Shown here: piece after piece, positions 1 to 5,982 of the stretch
Numbering within the stretch: the stretch's first letter is position 1
How the letters are laid out: every line of letters starts with the position of its first letter
Source: Oscillospiraceae bacterium
GTDB lineage: Bacteria > Bacillota > Clostridia > Oscillospirales > Ruminococcaceae
DNA: 7,312 nt
Direction: 5' to 3'
Assembly (NCBI GenBank): GCA_031253365.1
Contig: JAIRWE010000131.1
Coordinates: 1 to 7,312, forward strand
Notes under the pieces: generated by a model
Told to the model about the DNA's origin: nothing
The model's input: the letters and a program-made list of their open reading frames with translations, nothing else
The model's database searches: none
Translations under genes and position numbers: made by a program

Positions 1-533
1 CAAAGCCGCGATTTTTCGTTCCCATTCACGGGGAATACAAGCATCTGCAAAAACACGCGCAGCTGGCGCGGAAAATGGGCATAGCCGATGCGAACATATT
101 TATTCCGGGGCTGGGACAGGTTCTGGAAACCGACGGCGTGGAGATGAAAATCACGGGGCAGGCGACAGCGGGCGCCGTTCTTGTGGACGGTTCCGGCGTG
201 GGGGACGTGGGTGCGGTCGTTCTTCGCGACAGGAAAAAATTAGCGGAGGACGGGCTTATAATAATAGTCGCGGCAATCGAAAGGGAAAGCGGCGACGTAC
301 TGTCCGGACCGGACATAGTTTCACGCGGGTTCGTCTACGTGCGGGAATCGGAAGAGCTGTTGGGCGAATCGCGCGAGCTTATGCGGAAAACGCTGGAAAA
401 TTGCACGGCGAACAGTTCCCGCGAGTGGGGAATGATTAAGAATATGATGCGCGACAAACTTTCCGACTTAATCTATGAGCGGACAAGGAGAGCGCCCATG
501 ATTTTACCGGTACTGATGATAATCGACGTTTGA
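1..533 (+). CDS. rnj: Ribonuclease J, C-terminal part (5' end outside window)
   Basis: RNase J is a metallo-beta-lactamase/beta-CASP ribonuclease with 5'-to-3' exo- and endonuclease activity that drives mRNA decay and rRNA maturation in the cytoplasm of many Firmicutes. The reading frame is already open at the left edge (first full codon at base 3) and gives 176 residues up to a TGA at 531-533. The first residues contain PIHGEY (residues 7-12 of the fragment), the conserved histidine segment of the RNase J beta-CASP/catalytic core. The C-terminal domain follows, with RDRKKLAEDG and SGPDIVSRGFVYVRESE, both highly characteristic of RNase J. The product ends in PMILPVLMIIDV, which resembles the normal family C-terminus, so the 3' end looks intact. 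The family is about 550 residues long, so roughly two thirds of the protein lies outside the window. The gene converges on the kinase gene, with only 11 bases between their stops. I cannot tell an RnjA from an RnjB paralogue from this fragment. Confidence 0.95.
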   Translation, partial: KPRFFVPIHGEYKHLQKHAQLARKMGIADANIFIPGLGQVLETDGVEMKITGQATAGAVLVDGSGVGDVGAVVLRDRKKLAEDGLIIIVAAIERESGDVLSGPDIVSRGFVYVRESEELLGESRELMRKTLENCTANSSREWGMIKNMMRDKLSDLIYERTRRAPMILPVLMIIDV

Positions 534-544
534 CCGCGCGGCTT

Positions 545-1294
545 TCATTCGTAATCCACCACGTTTATCCATGAAAGCAATAATTCCTTTTCTTCGGGCT
601 TGCCCTTGACGCTTTGTGACGCGGCGACTACGGGCAGCCATTTTTCTATGTACTGCCTCGCTATATCGCTCTTTTTTGAAAAGAGTGCCATATACTTCGC
701 CGCCAAATCGTTTTGTTCCTTCAGCCGAAACACCAAATAAGTCCGCGCGGCGTCGGCGGAGGCGTTGCCCTGCGTGGCGTGCGCCCAGTCGATTATGTAG
801 GGTTCGCCGTCCTCCGACACAATCACGTTCCCCGTGCTGAAATCGCCGTGGCAGACCTTGTTGTGCGCGGGCATGGCGTTCAGGCGCGTGTGCAAATCGT
901 AGCGCGTCGTCGCGTCAAGCTCGGTCTGATTGATTTTGCGGCTCATTTTATCGTGCAGTTTCGTAAGCAAAGGGGCACGCTTTGAATGAATTTCCATCTG
1001 CAAATCCACGAAAAGCTCGATGTACTCATCCTCGTTTTCGGGGTCTTCCCTCATTATTTCCGTCAAAGTGGAGCCTTGGATGAAGTCGGTCACAATCGCC
1101 CATTTCCCGCCGATTTTCGTAACCTCGCGCAGCTTCGGTATGGCAAGCCCCGTTTCCTCCACGCGCGCCTGATTAAGCGCTTCGTTAAGCACGTCGGATT
1201 TTGAGTAATCGCTGTCAAAAACCTTGATTATCAAGTCCCCGTCGCGATAAATGGTCTTTTTGCTCCTCTGCGTGACAATGTTATCGAGATTCAT
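545..1294 (-). CDS. APH-like small-molecule kinase, TIGR02172-type family, function unknown
   Basis: This complete 249-residue protein has the aminoglycoside/choline phosphotransferase (APH) version of the protein-kinase fold. Residues visible are K24 in LIIKVFD (probable ATP-binding lysine), the catalytic loop CHGDFSTGN (H149-G150-D151 and N156), and the metal-binding IIDWAHA (D169-W170). All the key catalytic residues are therefore present and the enzyme should be active. As I recall it, the overall pattern (SKSDVLNEALNQARVEETGL, then KWAIVTDFIQG, then DLQMEIHSKRAPLL) matches TIGR02172, a family named from Fibrobacter paralogues and also found in Clostridia and spirochaetes. Its substrate is not known to me, and I would not call it an antibiotic-resistance gene. 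The ATG at 1292-1294 lies inside the end of adhE: the two genes overlap by 14 bases, and a GGAGG site within adhE sits 8 bases upstream, so translation is probably coupled and transcription shared. No terminator is visible after its stop; the next 11 bases lead directly into rnj on the opposite strand. Confidence 0.9.
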   Translation of the reverse strand: MNLDNIVTQRSKKTIYRDGDLIIKVFDSDYSKSDVLNEALNQARVEETGLAIPKLREVTKIGGKWAIVTDFIQGSTLTEIMREDPENEDEYIELFVDLQMEIHSKRAPLLTKLHDKMSRKINQTELDATTRYDLHTRLNAMPAHNKVCHGDFSTGNVIVSEDGEPYIIDWAHATQGNASADAARTYLVFRLKEQNDLAAKYMALFSKKSDIARQYIEKWLPVVAASQSVKGKPEEKELLLSWINVVDYE

Positions 1295-3890
1295 CTTCCT
1301 TACCTCCGTAGTAAGCGTTAATATACATTTGCTTGATTTCCTCGACTAACGGATACCGCGGGTTCGCGCCGGTGCATTGGTCGTCGAACGCGTCCAGCGA
1401 CATTTTATCGAGCGTGGAAAGGAATTTTTCCTCGGGTATGCCGTAATCCGCGATTGTCTTTTTTATGCCTATTTGATTTTTAAGCTCTTCAATCTTCCCG
1501 ATAAGGGCGGACAGCTTTTCCTCGTCCGTTCCGCCGATGCCGAGCGACGACGCGATTTGGGCGTAACGCTCCGAGGCGTTCGGGTAGACATACTGCGGGA
1601 AACTGCCCATTTTCGCGGGGGCTTTCGCGGAATTGTACCTGATGGTGTAATTTATCATAAGGGCGTTCGCCGTTCCGTGCGGCAGATGATGGTAACTGCC
1701 CAACTTATGCGCCATCGAGTGGTTGACGCCCAAGAACGCGTTCGCGAAAGCCATTCCGGCGATTGTGGCGGCGTTCGCCATCTTCTCGCGCGCCACCGGG
1801 TCGGCGGCGCCTTTTTCGTAAGCGCGGGGAAGGTACTCGAAGATAAGGCCCACCGCTTTAAGCGCCAAGGCGTCGGTAAAATCGGTCGCCATCACCGAAA
1901 CATAGGCTTCCAGCGCGTGGGTCAGGGCGTCTATCCCCGAAGCGGCGGTAAGCCCTTTCGGGGCGTCCGCCATCAGGTTCGCGTCAACGACGGCCATATC
2001 CGGCATCAGCTCATAATCGGCGAGGGGGTACTTTATCCCCTCGTCGTCGGTAATCACGGCGAACGGCGTAACCTCGGAACCCGTTCCCGCCGTGGTCGGA
2101 ACGGCGACAAAATCAGCCTTTATCCCCATCTTCGGAAACGTGTAAACGCGCTTTCTTATATCGGTGAAGCGCATTGCCATATCCTCAAAATCAACGTCGG
2201 GATGCTCGTACAGCACCCACATGATTTTCGCGGCGTCCATCGCCGAACCGCCGCCCAACGCGATTATACAGTCGGGCGCGAACGAGGACATAAGTTTCGC
2301 CCCGACTTTCGCGCTCGATAACGTCGGGTCGGGTTCGACGTCGAAAAAGACAGAGCTTTGGATTTTCATCTCCTCCAACTTTTCCGTGATATGTTTGGTG
2401 TAACCCGCGTTGAAAAGGAATTTGTCGGTGACGATATACACCTTTTTCTTCCCCATCAGCCCGCCTATTTCTTCCAGCGCCAAATCAAGGCAGCCGCGTT
2501 TGATATAAGTTTTTTCCGGGGCGCGGAACCAAAGCATATTCTCCCTCCTCTTCGCCACTGTTTTGACATTCAGCAAATGTTTCACGCCCACGTTTTCGGA
2601 AACGCTGTTGCCGCCCCAGGAACCGCATCCCAGCGTCAGCGACGGCGTAAGCGCGAAATTATAAATATCGCCTATCCCCCCATGCGACGAGGGGGAATTG
2701 AGCAGAATTCTGCAAGTTTTCATCCGTGAACAAAACCGCTCGAATTTCTCTTTTTCGGCTTTTTCGTCCATGTAAATCGACGCGGTATGCCCGAAGCCGC
2801 CGTCCCTGACAAGCCGTTCGGCTTTGTCGAGCGCGTCCGAAAAATCCGCCGCCCTGTACAAGGCGAGAACGGGCGAAAGTTTTTCATGCGCGAATTCTTC
2901 GGAAAGCTCGACGCTTTCAACCTCGCCTATCAGTATCTTCACGCTTTCCGGGACTTTTATCCCCGCCAATCCGGCAATCGTGAAAGCCGACTGCCCGACG
3001 ATTTTCGCGTTCAGCGCGCCGTTTATGATTATCGTTTCGCGGATTTTCCCGGCTTCCTCTTCGCTCAGGATATGACAGCCGCGCCGCCCGAACTCGTCCT
3101 TTACCCGCTCATAAACGCCGTCAAGCGCGATGACGGACTGCTCGGACGCGCATATCATGCCGTTGTCGAAGGTTTTGGAGTGGATAACGGAGTTTACGGC
3201 AAGCCTTATATCGGCGCTGTCGTCAATGACGGCGGGAACATTGCCCGCGCCGACCCCGACGGCGGGCTTCCCCGAGGAATAGGCGGATTTCACCATGCCC
3301 GGACCGCCCGTGGCGAGGATTAAATCCGCCTCCCGCATAACCGTATTGGTAAGCTCCAGCCCCGGGACGTCAATCCATTCTATTATCCCTTCCGGCACCC
3401 CGGCTTTTACGGCGGCTTCCAGAATAATCTCGGCGGCGGCGGCGGAACTTTTCTTCGCGCGCGGGTGGGGGCTGATAATAATGCCGTTACGGGTTTTAAG
3501 CGCCAAAAGGCACTTGAATATGACGGTCGAGGTGGGGTTGGTGGTAGGGATTACCGCCGCTATAACCCCCACGGGTTCGGCGATTTTTATAATCCCCGCC
3601 GTTTCGTCCTCCTCGATAATCCCGCAGGTTTTCGTGTCGCGGTAAGCGTTATAGACATATTCGGCGGCGAAGGCGTTCTTAATGACCTTATCTTCCGGCA
3701 CGCCCATGCCCGTTTCCTCCGCGGCAAGCCTCGCCAGCGGTATCCTCCGCTTATTGGCGGCGAGCGCCGCCGCGCGGAAAATTTTGTCAACCTGCTCTTG
3801 GGTGAAGCCCGCGAAAATTTCCTGCGATTGCCTTACCTTCGCCAACGCTTCTTCCAGAGCGGCGACGCCGTCAATAATCTTTCTTTCCAT
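1281..3890 (-). CDS. adhE: Bifunctional acetaldehyde-CoA/alcohol dehydrogenase AdhE
   Basis: AdhE converts acetyl-CoA to acetaldehyde and then to ethanol, oxidising two NADH, and is a main redox outlet of anaerobic fermenters; family members assemble into filaments (spirosomes). The protein has 869 residues, the usual family length. Residues 1 to about 440 are the aldehyde dehydrogenase domain, with the NAD-binding stretch GVGAGNVPA (212-220) and the catalytic cysteine C247 in NGMICASEQ. A linker around 441-465 contains NVKTVAKRRENMLWF, a very typical AdhE linker. Residues from about 466 form the iron-dependent alcohol dehydrogenase, with GGGSAMDAAK (546-555), PTTAGTGSE (598-606) and the expected iron ligands D654, H658, H724 and H738; H728 is the neighbouring conserved histidine. 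I start the protein at the ATG at 3890 (MERKIIDG) because AGGAGG lies 4 bases upstream. The open frame continues to 4256, but that extension has no family similarity and runs into pyrG. A strong promoter precedes it. The last 14 bases overlap the kinase gene. No key residue is missing. Confidence 0.97.
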   Translation of the reverse strand: MERKIIDGVAALEEALAKVRQSQEIFAGFTQEQVDKIFRAAALAANKRRIPLARLAAEETGMGVPEDKVIKNAFAAEYVYNAYRDTKTCGIIEEDETAGIIKIAEPVGVIAAVIPTTNPTSTVIFKCLLALKTRNGIIISPHPRAKKSSAAAAEIILEAAVKAGVPEGIIEWIDVPGLELTNTVMREADLILATGGPGMVKSAYSSGKPAVGVGAGNVPAVIDDSADIRLAVNSVIHSKTFDNGMICASEQSVIALDGVYERVKDEFGRRGCHILSEEEAGKIRETIIINGALNAKIVGQSAFTIAGLAGIKVPESVKILIGEVESVELSEEFAHEKLSPVLALYRAADFSDALDKAERLVRDGGFGHTASIYMDEKAEKEKFERFCSRMKTCRILLNSPSSHGGIGDIYNFALTPSLTLGCGSWGGNSVSENVGVKHLLNVKTVAKRRENMLWFRAPEKTYIKRGCLDLALEEIGGLMGKKKVYIVTDKFLFNAGYTKHITEKLEEMKIQSSVFFDVEPDPTLSSAKVGAKLMSSFAPDCIIALGGGSAMDAAKIMWVLYEHPDVDFEDMAMRFTDIRKRVYTFPKMGIKADFVAVPTTAGTGSEVTPFAVITDDEGIKYPLADYELMPDMAVVDANLMADAPKGLTAASGIDALTHALEAYVSVMATDFTDALALKAVGLIFEYLPRAYEKGAADPVAREKMANAATIAGMAFANAFLGVNHSMAHKLGSYHHLPHGTANALMINYTIRYNSAKAPAKMGSFPQYVYPNASERYAQIASSLGIGGTDEEKLSALIGKIEELKNQIGIKKTIADYGIPEEKFLSTLDKMSLDAFDDQCTGANPRYPLVEEIKQMYINAYYGGKEDESR
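1303..1307 (-). promoter_or_regulatory. Ribosome binding site of the kinase gene, inside adhE
   Basis: Read on the minus strand, the sequence is GGAGG-TAAGGAAG-ATG, with 8 bases between GGAGG and the kinase start. The same bases encode the last residues of AdhE (Gly-Gly-Lys-Glu-Asp). The site fixes the kinase start and implies that ribosomes finishing adhE are close to the next start codon. Confidence 0.8.
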
Positions 3891-3894
3891 TAGA

Positions 3895-3900
3895 CCTCCT
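3895..3900 (-). promoter_or_regulatory. Ribosome binding site of adhE, decides its start
   Basis: A full AGGAGG lies 4 bases upstream of the ATG at 3888-3890 on the minus strand. It supports the 869-residue form of AdhE over the longer open frame, which would begin about 120 codons earlier inside the opposite gene. Confidence 0.85.
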
Positions 3901-3963
3901 CGGAAACCGTATAGGTGAAAACTCAGGCTGTCGCCCGCACCCTTTCTTTGTTTATCTGAAAGC

Positions 3964-3992
3964 ATTTTAACACACGCGCGCGGATTTGTCAA
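3964..3992 (-). promoter_or_regulatory. Sigma-A/sigma-70 type promoter of adhE and the kinase
   Basis: On the minus strand there is a perfect -35 TTGACA (3987-3992), a 17-base spacer and a -10 TAAAAT (3964-3969), one base off TATAAT. Transcription should start near the A at about 3957, giving a leader of about 67 bases before the adhE ATG. I see no stable hairpin, terminator or riboswitch in that leader. The spacer contains the alternating purine-pyrimidine run at 3970-3982. No good match to the Rex repressor site that controls adhE in many clostridia is visible. Confidence 0.8.
3970..3982. other. Alternating purine-pyrimidine run in the adhE promoter spacer
   Basis: Thirteen bases alternate strictly (ACACACGCGCGCG) within the 17-base spacer between the adhE -35 and -10 boxes. 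Such (CA/CG)n runs are known to be able to adopt left-handed Z-DNA under negative supercoiling. The run is short, so this is a physical possibility rather than a demonstrated element. Confidence 0.4.
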
Positions 3993-4014
3993 TAGGCGCG
4001 GCACGCCTTGACAA
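3986..4014. repeat. Inverted repeat spanning both divergent -35 boxes
   Basis: The left arm is TTGTCAA (3986-3992), two unpaired bases TA, then GGCG (3995-3998). The right arm is CGCC (4004-4007) then TTGACAA (4008-4014), leaving five bases CGGCA between the arms. Eleven bases pair in each arm. The outer seven on each side include the -35 TTGACA of one of the two divergent promoters, so part of the symmetry follows simply from having two identical mirrored -35 boxes; the GGCG/CGCC extension does not. It could be an operator shared by adhE and pyrG or a coincidence. Confidence 0.55.
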
Positions 4015-4037
4015 CCGCGCCGAAAAAATGCTATAAT
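4008..4037 (+). promoter_or_regulatory. Sigma-A/sigma-70 type promoter of pyrG with extended -10
   Basis: A perfect -35 TTGACA (4008-4013), an 18-base spacer and a perfect -10 TATAAT (4032-4037) preceded by TGC, which makes an extended -10 (TGnTATAAT). Transcription should start around 4043-4045, giving a leader of only about 42 bases to the pyrG ATG. This is the strongest promoter in the window by match to consensus, fitting a constitutively needed gene. Confidence 0.88.
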
Positions 4038-4071
4038 ACCGTCAGCTTCTTTGAACCATTTTCGAGTGAAC

Positions 4072-4075
4072 GGAG
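4072..4075 (+). promoter_or_regulatory. Ribosome binding site of pyrG, decides its start
   Basis: GGAG (in ACGGAGTA) lies 10 bases upstream of the ATG at 4086. It supports a start at MDTKFIFVTGG. The open frame runs further upstream to a TTG at 4008, but that TTG is part of the -35 box and would not be transcribed. Confidence 0.7.
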
Positions 4076-4085
4076 TAAAAAATAT

Positions 4086-5696
4086 ATGGACACCAAATTC
4101 ATTTTCGTAACGGGCGGCGTCGTTTCCGGACTCGGGAAGGGCATTACCGCCGCCTCGCTGGGCAGGCTGCTTAAACAAAGGGGGCTTAAAATCGCGGCGC
4201 AGAAGCTCGACCCTTACATGAACGTAGACCCCGGAACCATGAGTCCTTATCAGCACGGCGAAGTTTTCGTCACGGACGACGGCGCGGAAACCGACCTTGA
4301 CTTAGGGCATTATGAGCGGTTCATCGACGAAAACCTCACGAAATCCAGCAATCTCACCTCCGGAAAGGTTTACCGAAACGTCCTCGAACGGGAACGCGCC
4401 GGCGGCTATCAGGGCGGAACCGTACAGGTAATCCCCCACGTCACGGCGGTGATAAAGGACTTCATCTATTCGGGGGCGCAAAACACCGACGCCGACGTGC
4501 TTATCACCGAAATAGGCGGCACGACGGGCGATATCGAGTGTCAGCCGTTTTTGGAGGCGATTCGGCAAATATCGCTCGAAAAAGGGCGCGAAAGCTGCCT
4601 TTTTATCCACGTTACGCTGGTTCCCTATATGCAGGGTTCGGGCGAACACAAATCCAAGCCCACCCAACACTCCGTGAAGGAGCTGCGCTCCATGGGCATT
4701 TCGCCCAATATAATCGTCGCGCGGGCGAACGAACCGCTGACCGACGGAATCCGCGAAAAAATATCTCTGTTTTGCAACGTGACGCCGGACTGCGTTATCG
4801 AGAACATCACCCTGCCCTCTCTGTACGAAGCGCCGCTCATGCTCCACCGCAACGGGCTTGACCGCGTCGTCTGCCGCGAATTGGGGCTGGATTCAAAAAC
4901 CTCCGAACCCGATTTGAGCGAGTGGAGGAGAATGACCGAAAAAATCGCGGAACGCGGGCAAAAAATCAACATCGCCATAGTCGGGAAGTATGTCCGCCTG
5001 CACGACGCGTACCTCTCGATAATCGAAAGCCTCAATCACGCCGGGTTTGAAACCTCGGCGAACGTCGATATAATGTGGATTGACAGCGAAAACGTGACGG
5101 AAGAAACCGTCGGGGAGATTCTGAGCGGCGCGGACGGAATGATTGTTCCCGGGGGGTTCGGCGGCAGGGGAATAGAGGGGAAAATCGCCGCCTGCCGTTA
5201 CGCGAGGGAAAACGACATACCCTACCTCGGAATATGCCTCGGTATGCAGGTCGCCGTGATTGAATTCGCGAGGAACGTCTGCGGGCTTGAGCGCGCCCAT
5301 TCCAGCGAATTTGACGAAATAGCCGAAAACCCCGTGATTGATTTAATGCCGGACCAAACGGGGAAAATCGGGAGCGGCGGCACGATGCGCTTAGGTTCAT
5401 ATCCCTGTAAAATCACGGCGAACACCCTCCTCAGCCGTTTGTACGGCGAAAGGGAAATCAACGAGCGGCACCGCCACCGCTTCGAGTTTAACAACAAATA
5501 CCGCGAAACTCTCACGGAAAAGGGCTTGGTAATCTGCGGGACGTCGCCGGACGACAACCTTGTCGAGGCGGTGGAGCTTAAAGAAAACCTGTTCTTTACG
5601 GGGGTGCAGTTCCACCCGGAATTCAAAAGCCGCCCGAATAAGCCGCACCCCTTGTTCCTGGGGCTTGTGAAAGCCGCAATCGAAAAAAAAGTTTAA
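4086..5696 (+). CDS. pyrG: CTP synthase (glutamine-hydrolysing)
   Basis: PyrG makes CTP from UTP, ATP and glutamine, the last step of pyrimidine nucleotide synthesis, in the cytoplasm. The complete protein has 536 residues, within the normal range (E. coli 545). Residues 1 to about 270 are the synthetase (amidoligase) domain, with the ATP-binding loop GGVVSGLGKG (10-19), KLDPYMNVDPGTMSP (40-54), the acidic metal-site segment ETDLDLGHYERF with D72, and ITEIGGTTGDIE with E142. Residues from about 293 are the class I glutamine amidotransferase domain, with the oxyanion segment PGGFGGRG (355-362), nucleophile C384 in GICLGMQ, and H510 and E512 in QFHPEF completing the triad. All catalytic residues are present. 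The gene has its own promoter, divergent from adhE, and a leader of about 42 bases, too short for the CTP-sensing attenuator known upstream of B. subtilis pyrG. It converges on the nif operon, with 13 bases between the stops. Confidence 0.98.
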   Translation: MDTKFIFVTGGVVSGLGKGITAASLGRLLKQRGLKIAAQKLDPYMNVDPGTMSPYQHGEVFVTDDGAETDLDLGHYERFIDENLTKSSNLTSGKVYRNVLERERAGGYQGGTVQVIPHVTAVIKDFIYSGAQNTDADVLITEIGGTTGDIECQPFLEAIRQISLEKGRESCLFIHVTLVPYMQGSGEHKSKPTQHSVKELRSMGISPNIIVARANEPLTDGIREKISLFCNVTPDCVIENITLPSLYEAPLMLHRNGLDRVVCRELGLDSKTSEPDLSEWRRMTEKIAERGQKINIAIVGKYVRLHDAYLSIIESLNHAGFETSANVDIMWIDSENVTEETVGEILSGADGMIVPGGFGGRGIEGKIAACRYARENDIPYLGICLGMQVAVIEFARNVCGLERAHSSEFDEIAENPVIDLMPDQTGKIGSGGTMRLGSYPCKITANTLLSRLYGEREINERHRHRFEFNNKYRETLTEKGLVICGTSPDDNLVEAVELKENLFFTGVQFHPEFKSRPNKPHPLFLGLVKAAIEKKV

Positions 5697-5721
5697 CGGG
5701 GAACCGCCCTCAGCGTTCCCC
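5683..5721 (-). terminator. Possible terminator of the nifS-nifU operon (weak)
   Basis: Bases 5698-5704 (GGGGAAC) and 5715-5721 (GTTCCCC) form a perfect 7-base-pair stem with a 10-base loop. On the minus strand it is followed, after about seven bases (GTTAAAC), by eight T (5683-5690). The stop codon of the PQ-loop gene (5710-5712) lies in the loop. The gap between stem and T run is longer than in a classical intrinsic terminator, and the T run lies within the end of pyrG. In the plus direction the stem is followed by GC-rich sequence without T, so it should not terminate pyrG efficiently. Confidence 0.4.
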
Positions 5722-5982
5722 CGCCGCGCCGTCCAAACGCCTGTTCCTGAAATACAAAGCCGTATCGGCCGAAACCAACAGCAAATTCAGCGCGTAAAAA
5801 AATAACACATAGTTCGCGCCGTTAATCACGTTGTTGATTATTCCGCTTATGTACCCGGCGACAAGCGCGAGCAGGAAAATCAGGCTTTTCCCTTTCGCGG
5901 TTCTTGACCGGTACGATTTGTAAACCGAAAACGGCCACGCCGCCCCGAAACATAAAAGCATGATAACCTCAAAAATTTTCAT
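5710..5982 (-). CDS. Small PQ-loop / SemiSWEET-like membrane protein, function unknown
   Basis: This is a 90-residue integral membrane protein with three predicted helices (about residues 3-20, 32-51 and 57-77) and a basic, hydrophilic C-terminal tail. Helix 1 ends in WPFSVYKSYRSRTAKGKS, the PQ-loop-type signature in which a proline near the helix end (P17) is followed by a basic loop. Three-helix proteins of this kind (SemiSWEETs) dimerise to form a sugar transporter, but many PQ-loop proteins in Firmicutes have no known substrate, and here the usual PQ is PF. I recall similar uncharacterised proteins of about 90 residues in Clostridia. The start at 5982 (MKIFEVIML) is preferred over an upstream extension with no membrane character: GGGGAG lies 8 bases upstream and the ATG overlaps the nifU stop as ATGA. 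The gene is last in the nifS-nifU operon and converges on pyrG. Its link to Fe-S assembly is unexplained. Confidence 0.82.
   Translation of the reverse strand: MKIFEVIMLLCFGAAWPFSVYKSYRSRTAKGKSLIFLLALVAGYISGIINNVINGANYVLFFYALNLLLVSADTALYFRNRRLDGAAGER

Noticed and set aside
534..541. Palindrome CCGCGCGG between rnj and the kinase gene as a terminator
   Set aside because: An eight-base palindrome with no loop cannot fold into a useful RNA hairpin, and no T run follows on either strand.
545..1294. Kinase read as an aminoglycoside-resistance enzyme
   Set aside because: It shares the APH fold and catalytic loop, but the rest of the sequence fits the TIGR02172-type family, and its context is metabolic rather than a mobile or resistance locus.
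1377..2321. Long open frame (314 codons) on the plus strand inside adhE
   Set aside because: It is antisense to a fully conserved AdhE frame, its translation is rich in Arg, Gly and His without any family motif, and it has no ribosome binding site. It reflects the GC-rich third positions of adhE.
3431..3446. GGC triplet run in adhE as a microsatellite
   Set aside because: It is a short run of Ala codons (residues around 149-154 of AdhE), at a position where family members also have small residues; nothing beyond codon bias is needed.
3950..3992. Possible Rex (NADH-responsive) operator upstream of adhE
   Set aside because: The sequence around the -10 box resembles TTGTTAA and TTAACAA half sites only loosely, and the halves are not spaced as in the 18-base Rex consensus. 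A profile scan could revise this.
3891..4256. Upstream extension of the adhE frame by about 122 codons
   Set aside because: The extension has no AdhE similarity, crosses both promoters and enters pyrG on the other strand. The AGGAGG at 3895-3900 places the start at 3890.
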